Source: M55B157 sp040265115
Lineage (GTDB): Bacteria; Actinomycetota; Actinomycetes; S36-B12
DNA length: 20,751 bases
Reading direction: 5' to 3'
Assembly (NCBI GenBank): GCA_040265115.1
Contig: JBDQGZ010000013.1
Span: 1 to 20,751, forward strand
Position 1 is the first letter of the stretch. Each line of letters opens with the position of its first letter. Below, one piece after another: positions 1-8,133 of this stretch. The notes under the pieces were generated by a model. The model saw nothing but the letters and a program-made list of their open reading frames with translations, had not been told where the DNA came from and did no database searches. A program made the translations under genes and the position numbers.

Positions 1-155
1 GTCGATTACGGTGATGCGTCTGGCGTGAATGGGGTGGAGTGGGATGCGGTGGAGCTGGCATCACAGTTCATGGAGAACTGGTGCTACCACAAGCCGACGC
101 TGATCGGGATGACGAAACACATCAAGACGGGCGAGCCTCTTCCCGACGATCTGCG
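1..155 (+). pseudogene. M3-family oligopeptidase A-like fragment
   Basis: This stretch encodes VDYGDASGVNGVEWDAVEL followed by ASQFMENWC and TGEPLPDDL. From memory, E. coli oligopeptidase A (PrlC) has a very similar segment after its HEXXH motif, with SGISGVPWDAVELPSQFMEN and later HYETGEPLP. The rest of the peptidase C-terminus (roughly 180 residues in PrlC) is absent because the frame passes into SURF1. Base composition and codon choice (frequent GTG, GGG, GCG and GAT) differ from the rest of the window. It could be a recombined gene remnant or a contig-end misjoin. Confidence 0.7.
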
Positions 156-678
156 CGTACCTGTGTCGACCACCGGAGTGTATGTCGCCGACAGCACGGT
201 CCTCGTGCGGCAGCGTCCCCTCGACGGACGGAACGGATTCTGGGTCGCCACCCTGTTCGACCTCGATACGGGAGGCGACATCTGGGTGAACCGTGGCTGG
301 ATCCCCGCCACCGGGGCGGCCACCGCTGTGATTGACCCCCCACCACCGCCCAACGGAAACGTCGAGGTTGAGGGGTGGCTCGTGCCATCGGAGGTGACCC
401 GCGAGGAGATCACCGACCTTCCCGATGGACAGGTGCGCTGGCTGGACACCGCCCGGCTACGCGGCGATCCACCCCTGCCCGTCTACCTCGAGCGAGTGAA
501 CAGCCTCCCGGCCGATTCCCAGGTCCTCGCTCTCCCGCTCCCCGAGGTTGACGAAACCCAGAACATCTCCTACGCCATTCAGTGGCTGGTCTTCGCCGCC
601 ATAGCGCTGTCCGGATGGGTGTTCTTCCTCCGACGTGAAGCCCGGGAGGATGCCGCAGCACGGCAGGCTGCCTCATGA
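1..678 (+). CDS. Chimeric ORF: M3 oligopeptidase-like 5' fragment joined to SURF1-family protein (5' partial)
   Basis: The frame is open from base 1, so the gene starts outside the window; an internal GTG at 25 is a possible but unlikely start. Codons up to about base 150 read like the C-terminal part of oligopeptidase A-type M3 metallopeptidases: NGVEWDAVELASQFMENWC, then TGEPLPDDL. The HEXXH zinc site would lie upstream and is not seen. From about base 160 the protein is SURF1-like: TGVYVADSTVLVRQRPLDG, GFWVATLF and VNRGWIPA, ending in QWLVFAAIALSGWVFFLRR, a C-terminal transmembrane helix (about bases 580-640). SURF1 proteins are membrane proteins that help assemble the heme a site of aa3-type cytochrome oxidase. 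The normal SURF1 N-terminal helix and first strands are missing. GC by hand count is about 58% in bases 1-150 and 66% in 151-300. The stop is 10 bases from the convergent ABC exporter gene. SURF1 identity is fairly sure; the reality of the fusion is doubtful. Confidence 0.8.
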   Translation, partial: VDYGDASGVNGVEWDAVELASQFMENWCYHKPTLIGMTKHIKTGEPLPDDLRVPVSTTGVYVADSTVLVRQRPLDGRNGFWVATLFDLDTGGDIWVNRGWIPATGAATAVIDPPPPPNGNVEVEGWLVPSEVTREEITDLPDGQVRWLDTARLRGDPPLPVYLERVNSLPADSQVLALPLPEVDETQNISYAIQWLVFAAIALSGWVFFLRREAREDAAARQAAS

Positions 679-688
679 TGTGAACCGG

Positions 689-2545
689 TCAGGAAAACTG
701 GGTGCGATGCAGGGTGGCGTACAACCCGCCGCGCTCGACGAGCTCCTCATGGGTTCCGGTCTCTACGATTCGTCCGTCATCGACCACGACAAGCCGGTCT
801 GCGCGGCGCACCGTAGACAGTCGGTGGGCGATCACGAGTGCGGTGCGTCCGGCCAATGCGGAGTCGAGCGCCGCCTGAACCGCCCGCTCGCTCTCGGAGT
901 CGAGGTGAGCGGTAGCTTCGTCGAGCAGGACGACTCGCGGCGCCGTGAGCAGCATGCGGGCAAGGGCCAGCCGCTGCTTCTCGCCACCGCTCAACCGATG
1001 ACCCCGATCGCCGACGACCGTGTCCAGACCCTCGGGTAGGCGGGCGATGAGATCAGCGATGTGGGCCTGATGCAAAGCCTGAGCGATCTGTTCGTCGGTC
1101 GCATCGGGTTTGGCATAGAGCAGGTTCGCTCGGATGGTGTCATGGAACAGATGCGCTTCCTGGGTCACGACCCCGAGTGCATCGTGCAATGACGACAGGG
1201 TGACGTCACGAATATCGGACTCACCGATTCTGATCGAACCCTCGGTTACATCGTAGAGCCGAGCGACGAGTCCCATCATGGTGCTCTTGCCGGCTCCGGA
1301 AGGTCCCACGAGTGCCACGAGCTGTCCCGGTTCGATCGTCAGGTCGATGTCGTGAAGCACCTCGTGGCCGTCGGCCTCCTCGACCTCACGGGCCACCGAT
1401 TCCAAGGACGCCAGAGACACCTCTGATTTGGACGGATAACGGAAGGAAACATCGTCGAACCGAATGCCGAGCGGTCCCGTGGACACCGGGTGTGCGTCGG
1501 GCCGGTCACGCACTAGGGGTGGCAGGTCGAGAATTTCGAAGACGCGCTCAAAACTGACCAGCGCCGTCATGACATCGACTCGGACATTGGACAGGGCCGT
1601 GAGGGGACCATAGAGCTGCGCGAGAAGCGCGATGATGGCAAGCAGCGTTCCCAGCGAGATTCCGCCCGAGATGACCAGATTGCCACCGACCCCATAAGCG
1701 ATCGCCGTCGCAAGAGCAGCGACGAGGGCAAGGGCGGTAAAGAACCATCGGTTCGCCATCGCGATGGACACACCGGCGTCACGCACGGATGCAGCACGCT
1801 CCGAGAACTGACGATCCTCATCCTTCGGGCGCCCATACAAAGTCACGAGAAGGGCACCGGCGACGTTGAAACGCTCCGTCATCTGGGCATTCATCCGGGC
1901 GTTGTCCTGCATCTGGCGTCGCGTTAGGACCTGGAGCCGGCGCCCCATCCACCGGGCGGGGAACAAGAACAGCGGCACGAGGAGCAGGGCGAGAATAGTC
2001 ACCTGCCATGACAGCAGCAGCATCGTGATCAGGACCACAACCGTGGTGATCAGGTTCCCGACCACTCCCCCAAGGGTCGAGGTGAAGGCCTGCTGCGCAC
2101 CCAGGACATCGCTGTTGAGCCGCGACACAAGCGCGCCCGTCTGTGCTCTGGTGAAGAAGGCGATGGACTGACGTTGGACATGCGCGAACACCCCGGTACG
2201 AAGATCGAAGATCAGTCCCTCACCGATCCGCGCGGAGAACCAACGACCCACGAGGCCCACCCCGGCATCCACGATGGCGAGGAGCGCGATGAGGATCGCC
2301 AGCCAGGTGACCAGGGAGGCATCACCGACACTGATCCCATCGTCCACGATGACGCGGAACACCAGGGGCTGAGCAACGGTGAGCAGCGATGTGAGGATCA
2401 AGGTGGCGAGAAACGCGACGACCATCTTTCGATAGGGCTTCGCGTAGGCGATGACCCTTCGGACGACAGCTCGACCGACGGGCTTCACCTGACTTCGATC
2501 CTGGGTTACCGCCCGATAGGCCGCCCAGGGCCCGGGCATCGTCAT
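689..2545 (-). CDS. ABC exporter, fused permease and ATPase (MdlB/MsbA type)
   Basis: A half-transporter of 618 residues that should dimerise in the cytoplasmic membrane and export an unknown substrate. About residues 38-330 form the six-helix exporter domain. The ATPase domain has Walker A GPSGAGKST (414-422), signature LSGGE (about 519-523), Walker B VVLLDEA (about 537-543) and the H-loop AHRLST. A linker of about 25 residues, rich in Glu and Ser, sits between FRYPS and the strand before Walker A. The chosen ATG at 2545 overlaps the stop of the upstream crotonase gene as ATGA; a second ATG at 2539 is equally possible, and the longer frame back to 2605 lies inside the crotonase gene. Coupling suggests co-transcription with that gene. 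It converges on the SURF1 frame with a 10-base gap. The substrate cannot be told from sequence; family assignment is sure. Confidence 0.93.
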   Translation of the reverse strand: MTMPGPWAAYRAVTQDRSQVKPVGRAVVRRVIAYAKPYRKMVVAFLATLILTSLLTVAQPLVFRVIVDDGISVGDASLVTWLAILIALLAIVDAGVGLVGRWFSARIGEGLIFDLRTGVFAHVQRQSIAFFTRAQTGALVSRLNSDVLGAQQAFTSTLGGVVGNLITTVVVLITMLLLSWQVTILALLLVPLFLFPARWMGRRLQVLTRRQMQDNARMNAQMTERFNVAGALLVTLYGRPKDEDRQFSERAASVRDAGVSIAMANRWFFTALALVAALATAIAYGVGGNLVISGGISLGTLLAIIALLAQLYGPLTALSNVRVDVMTALVSFERVFEILDLPPLVRDRPDAHPVSTGPLGIRFDDVSFRYPSKSEVSLASLESVAREVEEADGHEVLHDIDLTIEPGQLVALVGPSGAGKSTMMGLVARLYDVTEGSIRIGESDIRDVTLSSLHDALGVVTQEAHLFHDTIRANLLYAKPDATDEQIAQALHQAHIADLIARLPEGLDTVVGDRGHRLSGGEKQRLALARMLLTAPRVVLLDEATAHLDSESERAVQAALDSALAGRTALVIAHRLSTVRRADRLVVVDDGRIVETGTHEELVERGGLYATLHRTQFS

Positions 2546-3336
2546 GACATGAGCTTCGCAAGACTCGTGATCCGTTCGATCTGCCAGGCCCGCTCTCGCG
2601 CCCACTGCTGTGAAGCGGGGGAACCGGTGGCCTCGGCCAAGAGGTGCTTCAGGGCAGACACTGCACCAGGCGGTGTACTGATCAGCCGCTCAGCCAGCGA
2701 TCGTGCGGCGCTCTCAGGTTCCTGCTGTGTCGGCAGCGCGAGTCCCCAGGACTGCAACTCCTGCGGGGTGATGTCCCGGCCGGTGGCGCAGGCCTCGAGG
2801 GCAGGTCCGTATCCCGCTCCCGCCACCATCGGCCACGTACCCCCGAGGTCGGGGACCAGCCCCCACGATGTCTCGCGCATAGCGAAGACCGCCTCGGGGT
2901 GGGGAATGATGAGATCGCAGGCGAGGGCGAGTTGGAACCCGGCGCCCATCGCATGTCCACGCACCGCCGCAATCGAGACAGCGTCGACCTCACGCCACCA
3001 CCGGAATCCCGACTGCGCGTCGATGATGAAGCCCTCGAGATCATCCGCGCCCGTCCGACCGAGCGCGACCAGGGAGGGCTCGCCGGGGACTCCCTCCGGG
3101 GTGAACATCGCCCTGTCCATCCCGGCAGAGAAACTGGGTCCCTCGGCCTGCAGAATGACCACCTGCATTCCCTCGCTCGCCACCCACTCCCCGATCCGGG
3201 CAAAGGTCCGCCAGGTCGAGGGTCGTTGTGCATTCCGATTTTCTGGACGCGCCAGGGTGATGACGGCGACCGCGCCATCCTGGTCGAGTCGTAGTCCGAC
3301 GTCGGTCAATTCGGTGTCACTGGGCCTGGTGCTCAT
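2542..3336 (-). CDS. Enoyl-CoA hydratase/isomerase (crotonase) family protein
   Basis: A 264-residue crotonase-fold protein expected to act on an acyl-CoA thioester in the cytoplasm. The oxyanion-hole segments are visible: FSAG (69-72) and GHAMGAG (127-133), followed by LALACDL and VPDLGGT. Of the two glutamates used by classical hydratases (Glu144 and Glu164 in rat mitochondrial enzyme), the first position is Gln135 (GAGFQ) and the second is kept as Glu155. It may therefore not be a standard hydratase; the GAGFQLALACDL form is common in actinobacterial EchA proteins of unclear activity. ATG at 3336 is preferred because a purine-rich GGGGAG-type ribosome site precedes it; the frame is open further upstream without family similarity. 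The stop overlaps the ABC exporter start. The neighbouring ABC-F gene suggests an echA12-like position in M. tuberculosis terms. Confidence 0.88.
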   Translation of the reverse strand: MSTRPSDTELTDVGLRLDQDGAVAVITLARPENRNAQRPSTWRTFARIGEWVASEGMQVVILQAEGPSFSAGMDRAMFTPEGVPGEPSLVALGRTGADDLEGFIIDAQSGFRWWREVDAVSIAAVRGHAMGAGFQLALACDLIIPHPEAVFAMRETSWGLVPDLGGTWPMVAGAGYGPALEACATGRDITPQELQSWGLALPTQQEPESAARSLAERLISTPPGAVSALKHLLAEATGSPASQQWARERAWQIERITSLAKLMS

Positions 3337-3415
3337 GCCCTCAGTCTCCCCCGACTCGCATCTCCTCGCGCACGGGGTGCCCGACAGACAACACGGAACA
3401 CCCCCGCAGATGCCG

Positions 3416-5014
3416 TTAGGCGAGGGCCACGAGTTCCGCGTAGTCCTCGCTCCACAGATCCTCATCGCCCTCGGGCAGGATCACGACGCGCTCGGGATCC
3501 AAAGCGCGAACCGCTCCCTCGTCATGTGTGACGAGGACGACTGCTCCTTGATATCGGTGTAGGGCGGAGAGGATCTCCTCCCTACTGGCCGGATCCAGGT
3601 TGTTGGTCGGCTCATCGAGAAGGAGGACATTCGCCCCCGAGACGACCAGGCTGGCCAGAGCCAGCCGCGTCTTCTCCCCGCCCGAGAGCACAGCCGCGGG
3701 CTTGTCGACATCATCTCCGCTGAAAAGGAATGATCCGAGCACCGTACGCGCCTGGGTCTGGGTGAGATCAGGCGATGCCGACATCAGGTTCTCCAGCACG
3801 CTGCGTTGGGCATCGAGGGTCTCGTGTTCCTGGGCGTAGTAGCCGATCCGGGCCCCGTGACCGTGAAGGACCTCGCCGGTATCCGGCGGATCCACACCCG
3901 CCAGGATGCGCAGAAGTGTGGTCTTTCCGGCGCCATTCAACCCCAGGATCACCACTCGCGATCCCCGATCGATGGCGAGGTCAACATCGGTGAACACCTC
4001 GAGCGATCCATAGGAGCGGGAGAGGCCCTGCGCATGCAACGGAGTCCGGCCACACGGGCGGGGATCGGGGAATCGCAGTTTCGCCACCTTGTCGGTCTGA
4101 CGGCTCTCCTCAAGACTGGTTTCTAGCCGATCGGCCCGCTTGAGCATCGACTGGGCAGCGCGGGCCTTCGTCGCCTTGGCCCGCATTCGCTCGGCCTGTT
4201 CACGCAACGCACTCGCTTGGCGCTCGGCATTCGCCCGCTCACGCTTCCGGCGACGCTCATCGGTCTCCCGCTGAGCGAGATAGGCGCGCCAACCCAGGGA
4301 GTAGTGGTCCAACTGGGCCCGCTGGGCGTCGAGGTGGATCACGGTGTTGACGGTGTCTTCGAGGAGCTCGGTGTCGTGACTGATGACGATGAAGCCACCG
4401 GGGAAACTGGCAAGGAATCGACGCAACCATCCGATGGAGTCAGCGTCTAGGTGGTTGGTCGGTTCATCAAGCAGGAGAACATCATGCTGTCCGAAAATGA
4501 TCCTCGCGAGTTCGATTCGCCTCCGCTGCCCTCCGGAAAGCGTTCCCAGGGGCTGGTCAAGCACTCGACCCGGGAGACCCAGACTCGCCGACAGCGACGC
4601 CGCCTCAGCCTCCGCCGCGTAACCACCATGGGCCTCGAACTCCACGAGAGCTCGGTCATATGCGCGCATGGCGCGCTCCTGGGCTGCTCCACTCGCTGAT
4701 CCCATGTCATGGCTCGCGCCGTTCATGCGGGCCAGCGACGAGGCCAGGTTCCTGGCTTCGAGAATGCGGTCGCGCGCAATGGTCTCCGGTTCAGCCGCGC
4801 GAGGGTCCTGCGGGAGATAGCCGACGCTGCCGCGACGACTGACGTTTCCGGCGGCCGGCTGCGCCTCGCCCGCCAGCACCCGGGTCAGTGTCGTCTTACC
4901 CGCGCCATTGCGACCCACCAGTCCGATGCGATCACCGGGGCCGACTGAGACGGTCGCATCCTCGAGTAGCAGTCGCGCTCCCGCGCGCAGTTCGAGGCCA
5001 TGTGCGGTGATCAC
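3416..5014 (-). CDS. ABC-F family ATP-binding protein (duplicated ATPase, no membrane domain)
   Basis: A soluble 532-residue protein with two ATPase domains, the hallmark of ABC-F proteins that act on ribosomes as translation factors or antibiotic protection factors. Domain 1: Walker A GRNGAGKTT (34-42), signature LSGGQ (159-163), Walker B LLDEPTNHLD (181-190). Domain 2: Walker A GLNGAGKTT (358-366), signature LSGGE (443-447), Walker B LLDEPTNNLD (465-474). Between them, about residues 245-315, is a highly charged helical linker rich in Arg, Glu and Ala, the region that reaches into the ribosome in this family. No membrane segments are seen. The start is GTG at 5014, giving the usual ITxHGLEL N-terminus; the nearby ATG is out of frame. 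It resembles the M. tuberculosis Rv1473 group. Whether it gives resistance or only regulates translation cannot be decided here. Confidence 0.92.
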   Translation of the reverse strand: MITAHGLELRAGARLLLEDATVSVGPGDRIGLVGRNGAGKTTLTRVLAGEAQPAAGNVSRRGSVGYLPQDPRAAEPETIARDRILEARNLASSLARMNGASHDMGSASGAAQERAMRAYDRALVEFEAHGGYAAEAEAASLSASLGLPGRVLDQPLGTLSGGQRRRIELARIIFGQHDVLLLDEPTNHLDADSIGWLRRFLASFPGGFIVISHDTELLEDTVNTVIHLDAQRAQLDHYSLGWRAYLAQRETDERRRKRERANAERQASALREQAERMRAKATKARAAQSMLKRADRLETSLEESRQTDKVAKLRFPDPRPCGRTPLHAQGLSRSYGSLEVFTDVDLAIDRGSRVVILGLNGAGKTTLLRILAGVDPPDTGEVLHGHGARIGYYAQEHETLDAQRSVLENLMSASPDLTQTQARTVLGSFLFSGDDVDKPAAVLSGGEKTRLALASLVVSGANVLLLDEPTNNLDPASREEILSALHRYQGAVVLVTHDEGAVRALDPERVVILPEGDEDLWSEDYAELVALA

Positions 5015-5044
5015 AGCCCGCCAGCATGCCCTATGCGCTCAGAT

Positions 5045-5066
5045 GAGCCGAACTCCGCAACGGCTC
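5045..5066 (-). terminator. Possible hairpin after the suf operon
   Basis: A perfect 6-base inverted repeat, GAGCCG and CGGCTC, with a 10-base loop lies about 37 bases beyond the stop of the last suf gene, in the gap before the ABC-F gene. No T-run follows on the minus strand, so it is at best a weak or factor-assisted terminator. It could also be an operator for the ABC-F gene, or chance. Confidence 0.25.
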
Positions 5067-5103
5067 CCTCGTGAAACTCGTTGCCATGGTTGCGGGGTTT
5101 GGT

Positions 5104-5427
5104 CTAGACGTTGAAGCCGAGGGCGCGGAGCATCTCCCGACCGTCATCGGTGATCTTGTCCGGACCCCACGGGGGCATCCACACCCAATTGATCGCAAAC
5201 TCCGGCACCAAACCCTCAAGCGCAGCCCGCGTCTGATCTTCGATGACATCGGTCAACGGACACGCCGCGGAGGTCAGGGTCATGTCGATGGTGGCATGGT
5301 TGGCCTCATCGACGTGGATCCCGTAGACCAGGCCGAGGTCGACCACATTGATCCCCAACTCCGGATCCACGACATCCTTCATCGCCTCGAACAGATCCTC
5401 TTCGGTCTGCATTCCAGTCTCAGCCAT
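5104..5427 (-). CDS. sufT: MIP18/DUF59-family Fe-S assembly protein (SufT-like)
   Basis: A small 107-residue protein of the DUF59 (MIP18/PaaD/SufT) family, which supports maturation of Fe-S proteins, probably as a late assembly or carrier factor in the cytoplasm. Seen directly: DPELGINVVDLGLVY (21-35), the family signature, and the conserved cysteine in TSAACPLTD (Cys56). The C-terminal part contains PPWGPDKIT, as in actinobacterial members. ATG at 5427 is chosen because a strong GGAGGT site lies just upstream; an in-frame ATG 21 bases earlier has no such support. It is the last gene of the suf operon, 79 bases after sufU. The name sufT is by family and context. Confidence 0.92.
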   Translation of the reverse strand: MAETGMQTEEDLFEAMKDVVDPELGINVVDLGLVYGIHVDEANHATIDMTLTSAACPLTDVIEDQTRAALEGLVPEFAINWVWMPPWGPDKITDDGREMLRALGFNV

Positions 5428-5506
5428 CGCTCCCACCTCCGGGTGCATCGTCGATTATGACTTCTTCACACTGTTGTTCATCACGCCGTCGTTCGCCGCG
5501 CTTTCT

Positions 5507-5965
5507 TCACTGCTCACTCGCATGCGCCTGCACGAGCGCGTCTTTGAACGCCATCCACGACAGCAGAGCGCACTTAACCCGAGCCGGATACTTCGCGACC
5601 CCCACGAATGCGGCTGCGTCGCCCAGTGTGTCCTCGTCTGGTTCCACCTGCCCACGGGAAGAGATCATTTCGTGAAACGCGCCCTCGATGTGCAGCGCTT
5701 CGGTCTCGGTGCGGCCTACGAGCAACTCGTACAGGACACTGGCCGATGCCTGCGAGATGGAGCAGCCCTGACCGTCGTAGGAGACATCCTCGATGATCGT
5801 TTCGCCGGTCTCCGATTTCCCGAGGGTGACGCGCAGATCGATCTCGTCCCCGCAGGTTGGGTTGACATGGTGGACCTGGGCGTTGAAGGGCTCACGCAAC
5901 CCTTTGCCCTCCGGATTCTTGTAGTGGTCCAGGATGATCTGCTGATAGAGAGAGTCGACGTCCAT
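5507..5965 (-). CDS. sufU: SufU, zinc-dependent sulfurtransferase partner of SufS
   Basis: A 152-residue NifU/IscU-like protein. In Gram-positive SUF systems SufU binds zinc and accepts persulfide sulfur from SufS to pass to SufBCD. The ligands are visible: Cys38 and Asp40 in NPTCGD, Cys68 in GQGCSIS, and Cys132 in VKCALLSW. The insertion between the second and third cysteines, typical of SufU rather than IscU, is present. ATG at 5965 is chosen because GAGGA lies about eight bases upstream; a TTG six bases earlier is in frame but less well placed. It follows sufS by 16 bases. Confidence 0.95.
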   Translation of the reverse strand: MDVDSLYQQIILDHYKNPEGKGLREPFNAQVHHVNPTCGDEIDLRVTLGKSETGETIIEDVSYDGQGCSISQASASVLYELLVGRTETEALHIEGAFHEMISSRGQVEPDEDTLGDAAAFVGVAKYPARVKCALLSWMAFKDALVQAHASEQ

Positions 5966-5981
5966 TACCAAGTCCTCGCCC

Positions 5982-7292
5982 TTACATGCTTCCGAAGTAC
6001 CGTCGGCTGTCGTTCAAGGCCTCGAGGAACGCATCGATGTCTGCATCATCGTTATAGAGATAGGGCGACACGCGTGTCGTAGCCGGCACTCCCATGCGTC
6101 GACAGGTGGGCCAGGCGCAGTGGTGTCCGACTCGGACAGCCACCCCTCGATCGTCAAGCACCTGTCCCAGGTCATGCGGGTGGATTCCGTCGACCACAAA
6201 GGACACCGCGCTCCCCCGGTCGATCGCCTCCGTCGGCCCGATGATGCGCACCCCGGGAACGGCCTCGAGACCGTCGAGGGTGCGTCGGGTCAACAGGTGC
6301 TCGTGCTCGGTGATGCGGTCCATCCCGATGGCGGTGAGATAGTCACACGCTGCAGCGAGACCTACGGCCTGCGCCACCATGGGCACCCCGGCTTCAAAGC
6401 GGTTCGGCGGATCGGCATAGGTCGAGACCTCCATCGTGACCTCGGCGATCATCGAACCACCCGTCATGAAAGGTGGCATCGATTCGAGTACCTCGCGTCG
6501 AGCCCACAGACATCCGATTCCGGTGGGACCCAGCATCTTGTGCCCACTCCAGGCCATCGCGTCGATATCGAGTGTCGACACATCGACGGCCTGGTGGGGA
6601 ACGGACTGGCAAGAGTCAAGAATCACCAATGCACCGACGGCCCTCGCAGCTGCGGCAACGACAGCGACGTCGTTGATGGTGCCCAGCAGATTCGACTGAT
6701 GGGTGAACGAGACGACCTTTGTTTTCGGACCGATAACCCGTCCTAGGGAAGCGAGATCCAACCGCCCCTCGTCGGTGACGGGAATCCACCGGAGCACGGC
6801 GCCGGTCTTAGCGCACACCTCCTGCCAGGGCACCAAATTTGCGTGGTGCTCCATCTCGGTGACACAGATCTCGTCACCGGGAGCGAGCACATATCTCTCG
6901 GCGCCTTCGGGCAGCGGTGCACCATGGAACGACAACGAGGTGGCGTTGGAGAAGGCGTACGCCAGCAGATTCAGCCCCTCCGTCGCGTTCCTGGTGAAGA
7001 CGAGGTCCTCAGCGCGAGCACCGACGAAGCCCGCAATGGTGGCGCGAGCGCCCTCATAAGCCTCCGTGGCCTCCTCGGCGAGTTGGTGTGCGCCTCGGTG
7101 AACAGCGGCATTCGCCGTCTCGTAGTAGTTCCGCTCAGCGTCGAGGACCGCCCTCGGCTTCTGTGATGTCGCCGCAGAGTCGAGGTAGACCAGGCGCCGC
7201 TCTCCGCGCACGGTCCGATCCAGGATAGGAAAGTCCTTCTTGATCCGGGCCACGTCCACAGGGCCACCCACGGCAGTCGACGCGATGCTCAC
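5982..7292 (-). CDS. sufS: SufS cysteine desulfurase
   Basis: A 436-residue PLP enzyme that removes sulfur from cysteine to give alanine and an enzyme persulfide for Fe-S cluster assembly. Key residues are visible: the PLP lysine Lys252 in SGHKMLGPTGIG, His149 in EMEHHAN that stacks on PLP, Asp226 and His/Gln residues in LDSCQSVPH, and the active-site Cys392 in VGHHCAWP. Length and motifs fit group II desulfurases. The start is GTG at 7292, which overlaps the sufC stop as GTGA, so translation is probably coupled. SufU, its sulfur acceptor, is the next gene. The sequence THQSNLLGT resembles mycobacterial Csd rather than the Bacillus form and is not unusual for the phylum. Confidence 0.96.
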   Translation of the reverse strand: MSIASTAVGGPVDVARIKKDFPILDRTVRGERRLVYLDSAATSQKPRAVLDAERNYYETANAAVHRGAHQLAEEATEAYEGARATIAGFVGARAEDLVFTRNATEGLNLLAYAFSNATSLSFHGAPLPEGAERYVLAPGDEICVTEMEHHANLVPWQEVCAKTGAVLRWIPVTDEGRLDLASLGRVIGPKTKVVSFTHQSNLLGTINDVAVVAAAARAVGALVILDSCQSVPHQAVDVSTLDIDAMAWSGHKMLGPTGIGCLWARREVLESMPPFMTGGSMIAEVTMEVSTYADPPNRFEAGVPMVAQAVGLAAACDYLTAIGMDRITEHEHLLTRRTLDGLEAVPGVRIIGPTEAIDRGSAVSFVVDGIHPHDLGQVLDDRGVAVRVGHHCAWPTCRRMGVPATTRVSPYLYNDDADIDAFLEALNDSRRYFGSM

Positions 7293-8062
7293 GACCCGAC
7301 GCCCGCCCGTGCTGTCGCAACGAAATCCTCGTAGCCATGCTCCTCGAGCCGATTGGCCAACTCGGGCCCACCAGACTCCACGATGCGACCGTCCACGAAG
7401 ACATGGACGAAGTCAGGGTGGATGTAGCGCAGGATCCGGGTGTAGTGCGTGATGAGCAAGGTTCCCGTCTCACCGCTGGCCTGGTACCTGTTCACGCCCT
7501 CGGACACGATGCGTAGGGCATCGACGTCCAAACCGGAGTCCGTCTCATCCAGGACGGCGATCTTCGGCTTCAACAACTCCAACTGCAGGATCTCGTGACG
7601 CTTCTTCTCACCACCGGAGAACCCCTCGTTGACACTGCGTTCGGCGAAGGCCGGGTCGATGTTCAACGCTGCCATCGCCTCCTTCATCTCCTTCAGCCAC
7701 AGACGCAACTTCGGGGCCTCGCCGCGAACGGCGGTGACCGATGTCCGCAGAAAGTTCGAGACGGAGACACCAGGAATCTCCACCGGATATTGCATGGCCA
7801 AGAACAGCCCCGCGCGCGCTCGCTCATCCACACTCATGTCGAGCACGTTCTCGCCATCGAGGGTGATGCTCCCCTGCGTCACCTGGTACTTCGGATGCCC
7901 CGCGATGACGTAGGCGAGGGTCGACTTTCCCGAACCGTTCGGGCCCATGACCGCATGGGTCTGGCCCTGCTCGATCACGAGATCGACACCGCGAAGAATC
8001 GGCTGCTCTCCGGCGTCTGTTTCGACCGATGCGTGCAGGTCATGGATCTCCAGGGTGGACAC
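7289..8062 (-). CDS. sufC: SufC, ATPase of the SufBCD scaffold
   Basis: A 257-residue ABC-type ATPase without membrane domains. It binds SufB and SufD and drives the shape change that opens the scaffold for cluster assembly. Seen: Walker A GPNGSGKST (40-48), the SufC-type signature FSGGEKKRHE (148-157), Walker B IAVLDETDSGLD (168-179) with the typical DETDSGLD form, and the H-loop THYTRIL (His206). The start is GTG at 8062, preceded by AAGGAG. The 71-base gap to the upstream Rieske gene is one of the larger gaps within the suf operon. The stop overlaps the sufS start by four bases. Confidence 0.97.
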   Translation of the reverse strand: MSTLEIHDLHASVETDAGEQPILRGVDLVIEQGQTHAVMGPNGSGKSTLAYVIAGHPKYQVTQGSITLDGENVLDMSVDERARAGLFLAMQYPVEIPGVSVSNFLRTSVTAVRGEAPKLRLWLKEMKEAMAALNIDPAFAERSVNEGFSGGEKKRHEILQLELLKPKIAVLDETDSGLDVDALRIVSEGVNRYQASGETGTLLITHYTRILRYIHPDFVHVFVDGRIVESGGPELANRLEEHGYEDFVATARAGVGS

Positions 8063-8133
8063 GTGCTTCTCCTTCGATTCGTGGCACCGACCGGGGTATT
8101 GGGCCGCGGTACCGAGTTGTGGCAGAGCTTCAA

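Noticed and set aside
3374..3404. Inverted repeat GGGGTG/CACCCC between the ABC-F and crotonase genes
   Set aside because: Stem of six with a loop of about 19 bases and no T-run; not convincing as a terminator in GC-rich DNA.
2174..3562. Long plus-strand open frame (about 460 codons) opposite the ABC exporter, crotonase and ABC-F genes
   Set aside because: It runs antisense to three clear genes, its protein has low-complexity Arg/Ser/Pro-rich content and matches no family; high GC leaves antisense frames open.
6672..6705. Unusual THQSNLLGT motif in SufS compared with SHVSNVLGT
   Set aside because: Gln at this place is also found in mycobacterial Csd/SufS as I recall, so it is a lineage form and not a defect.
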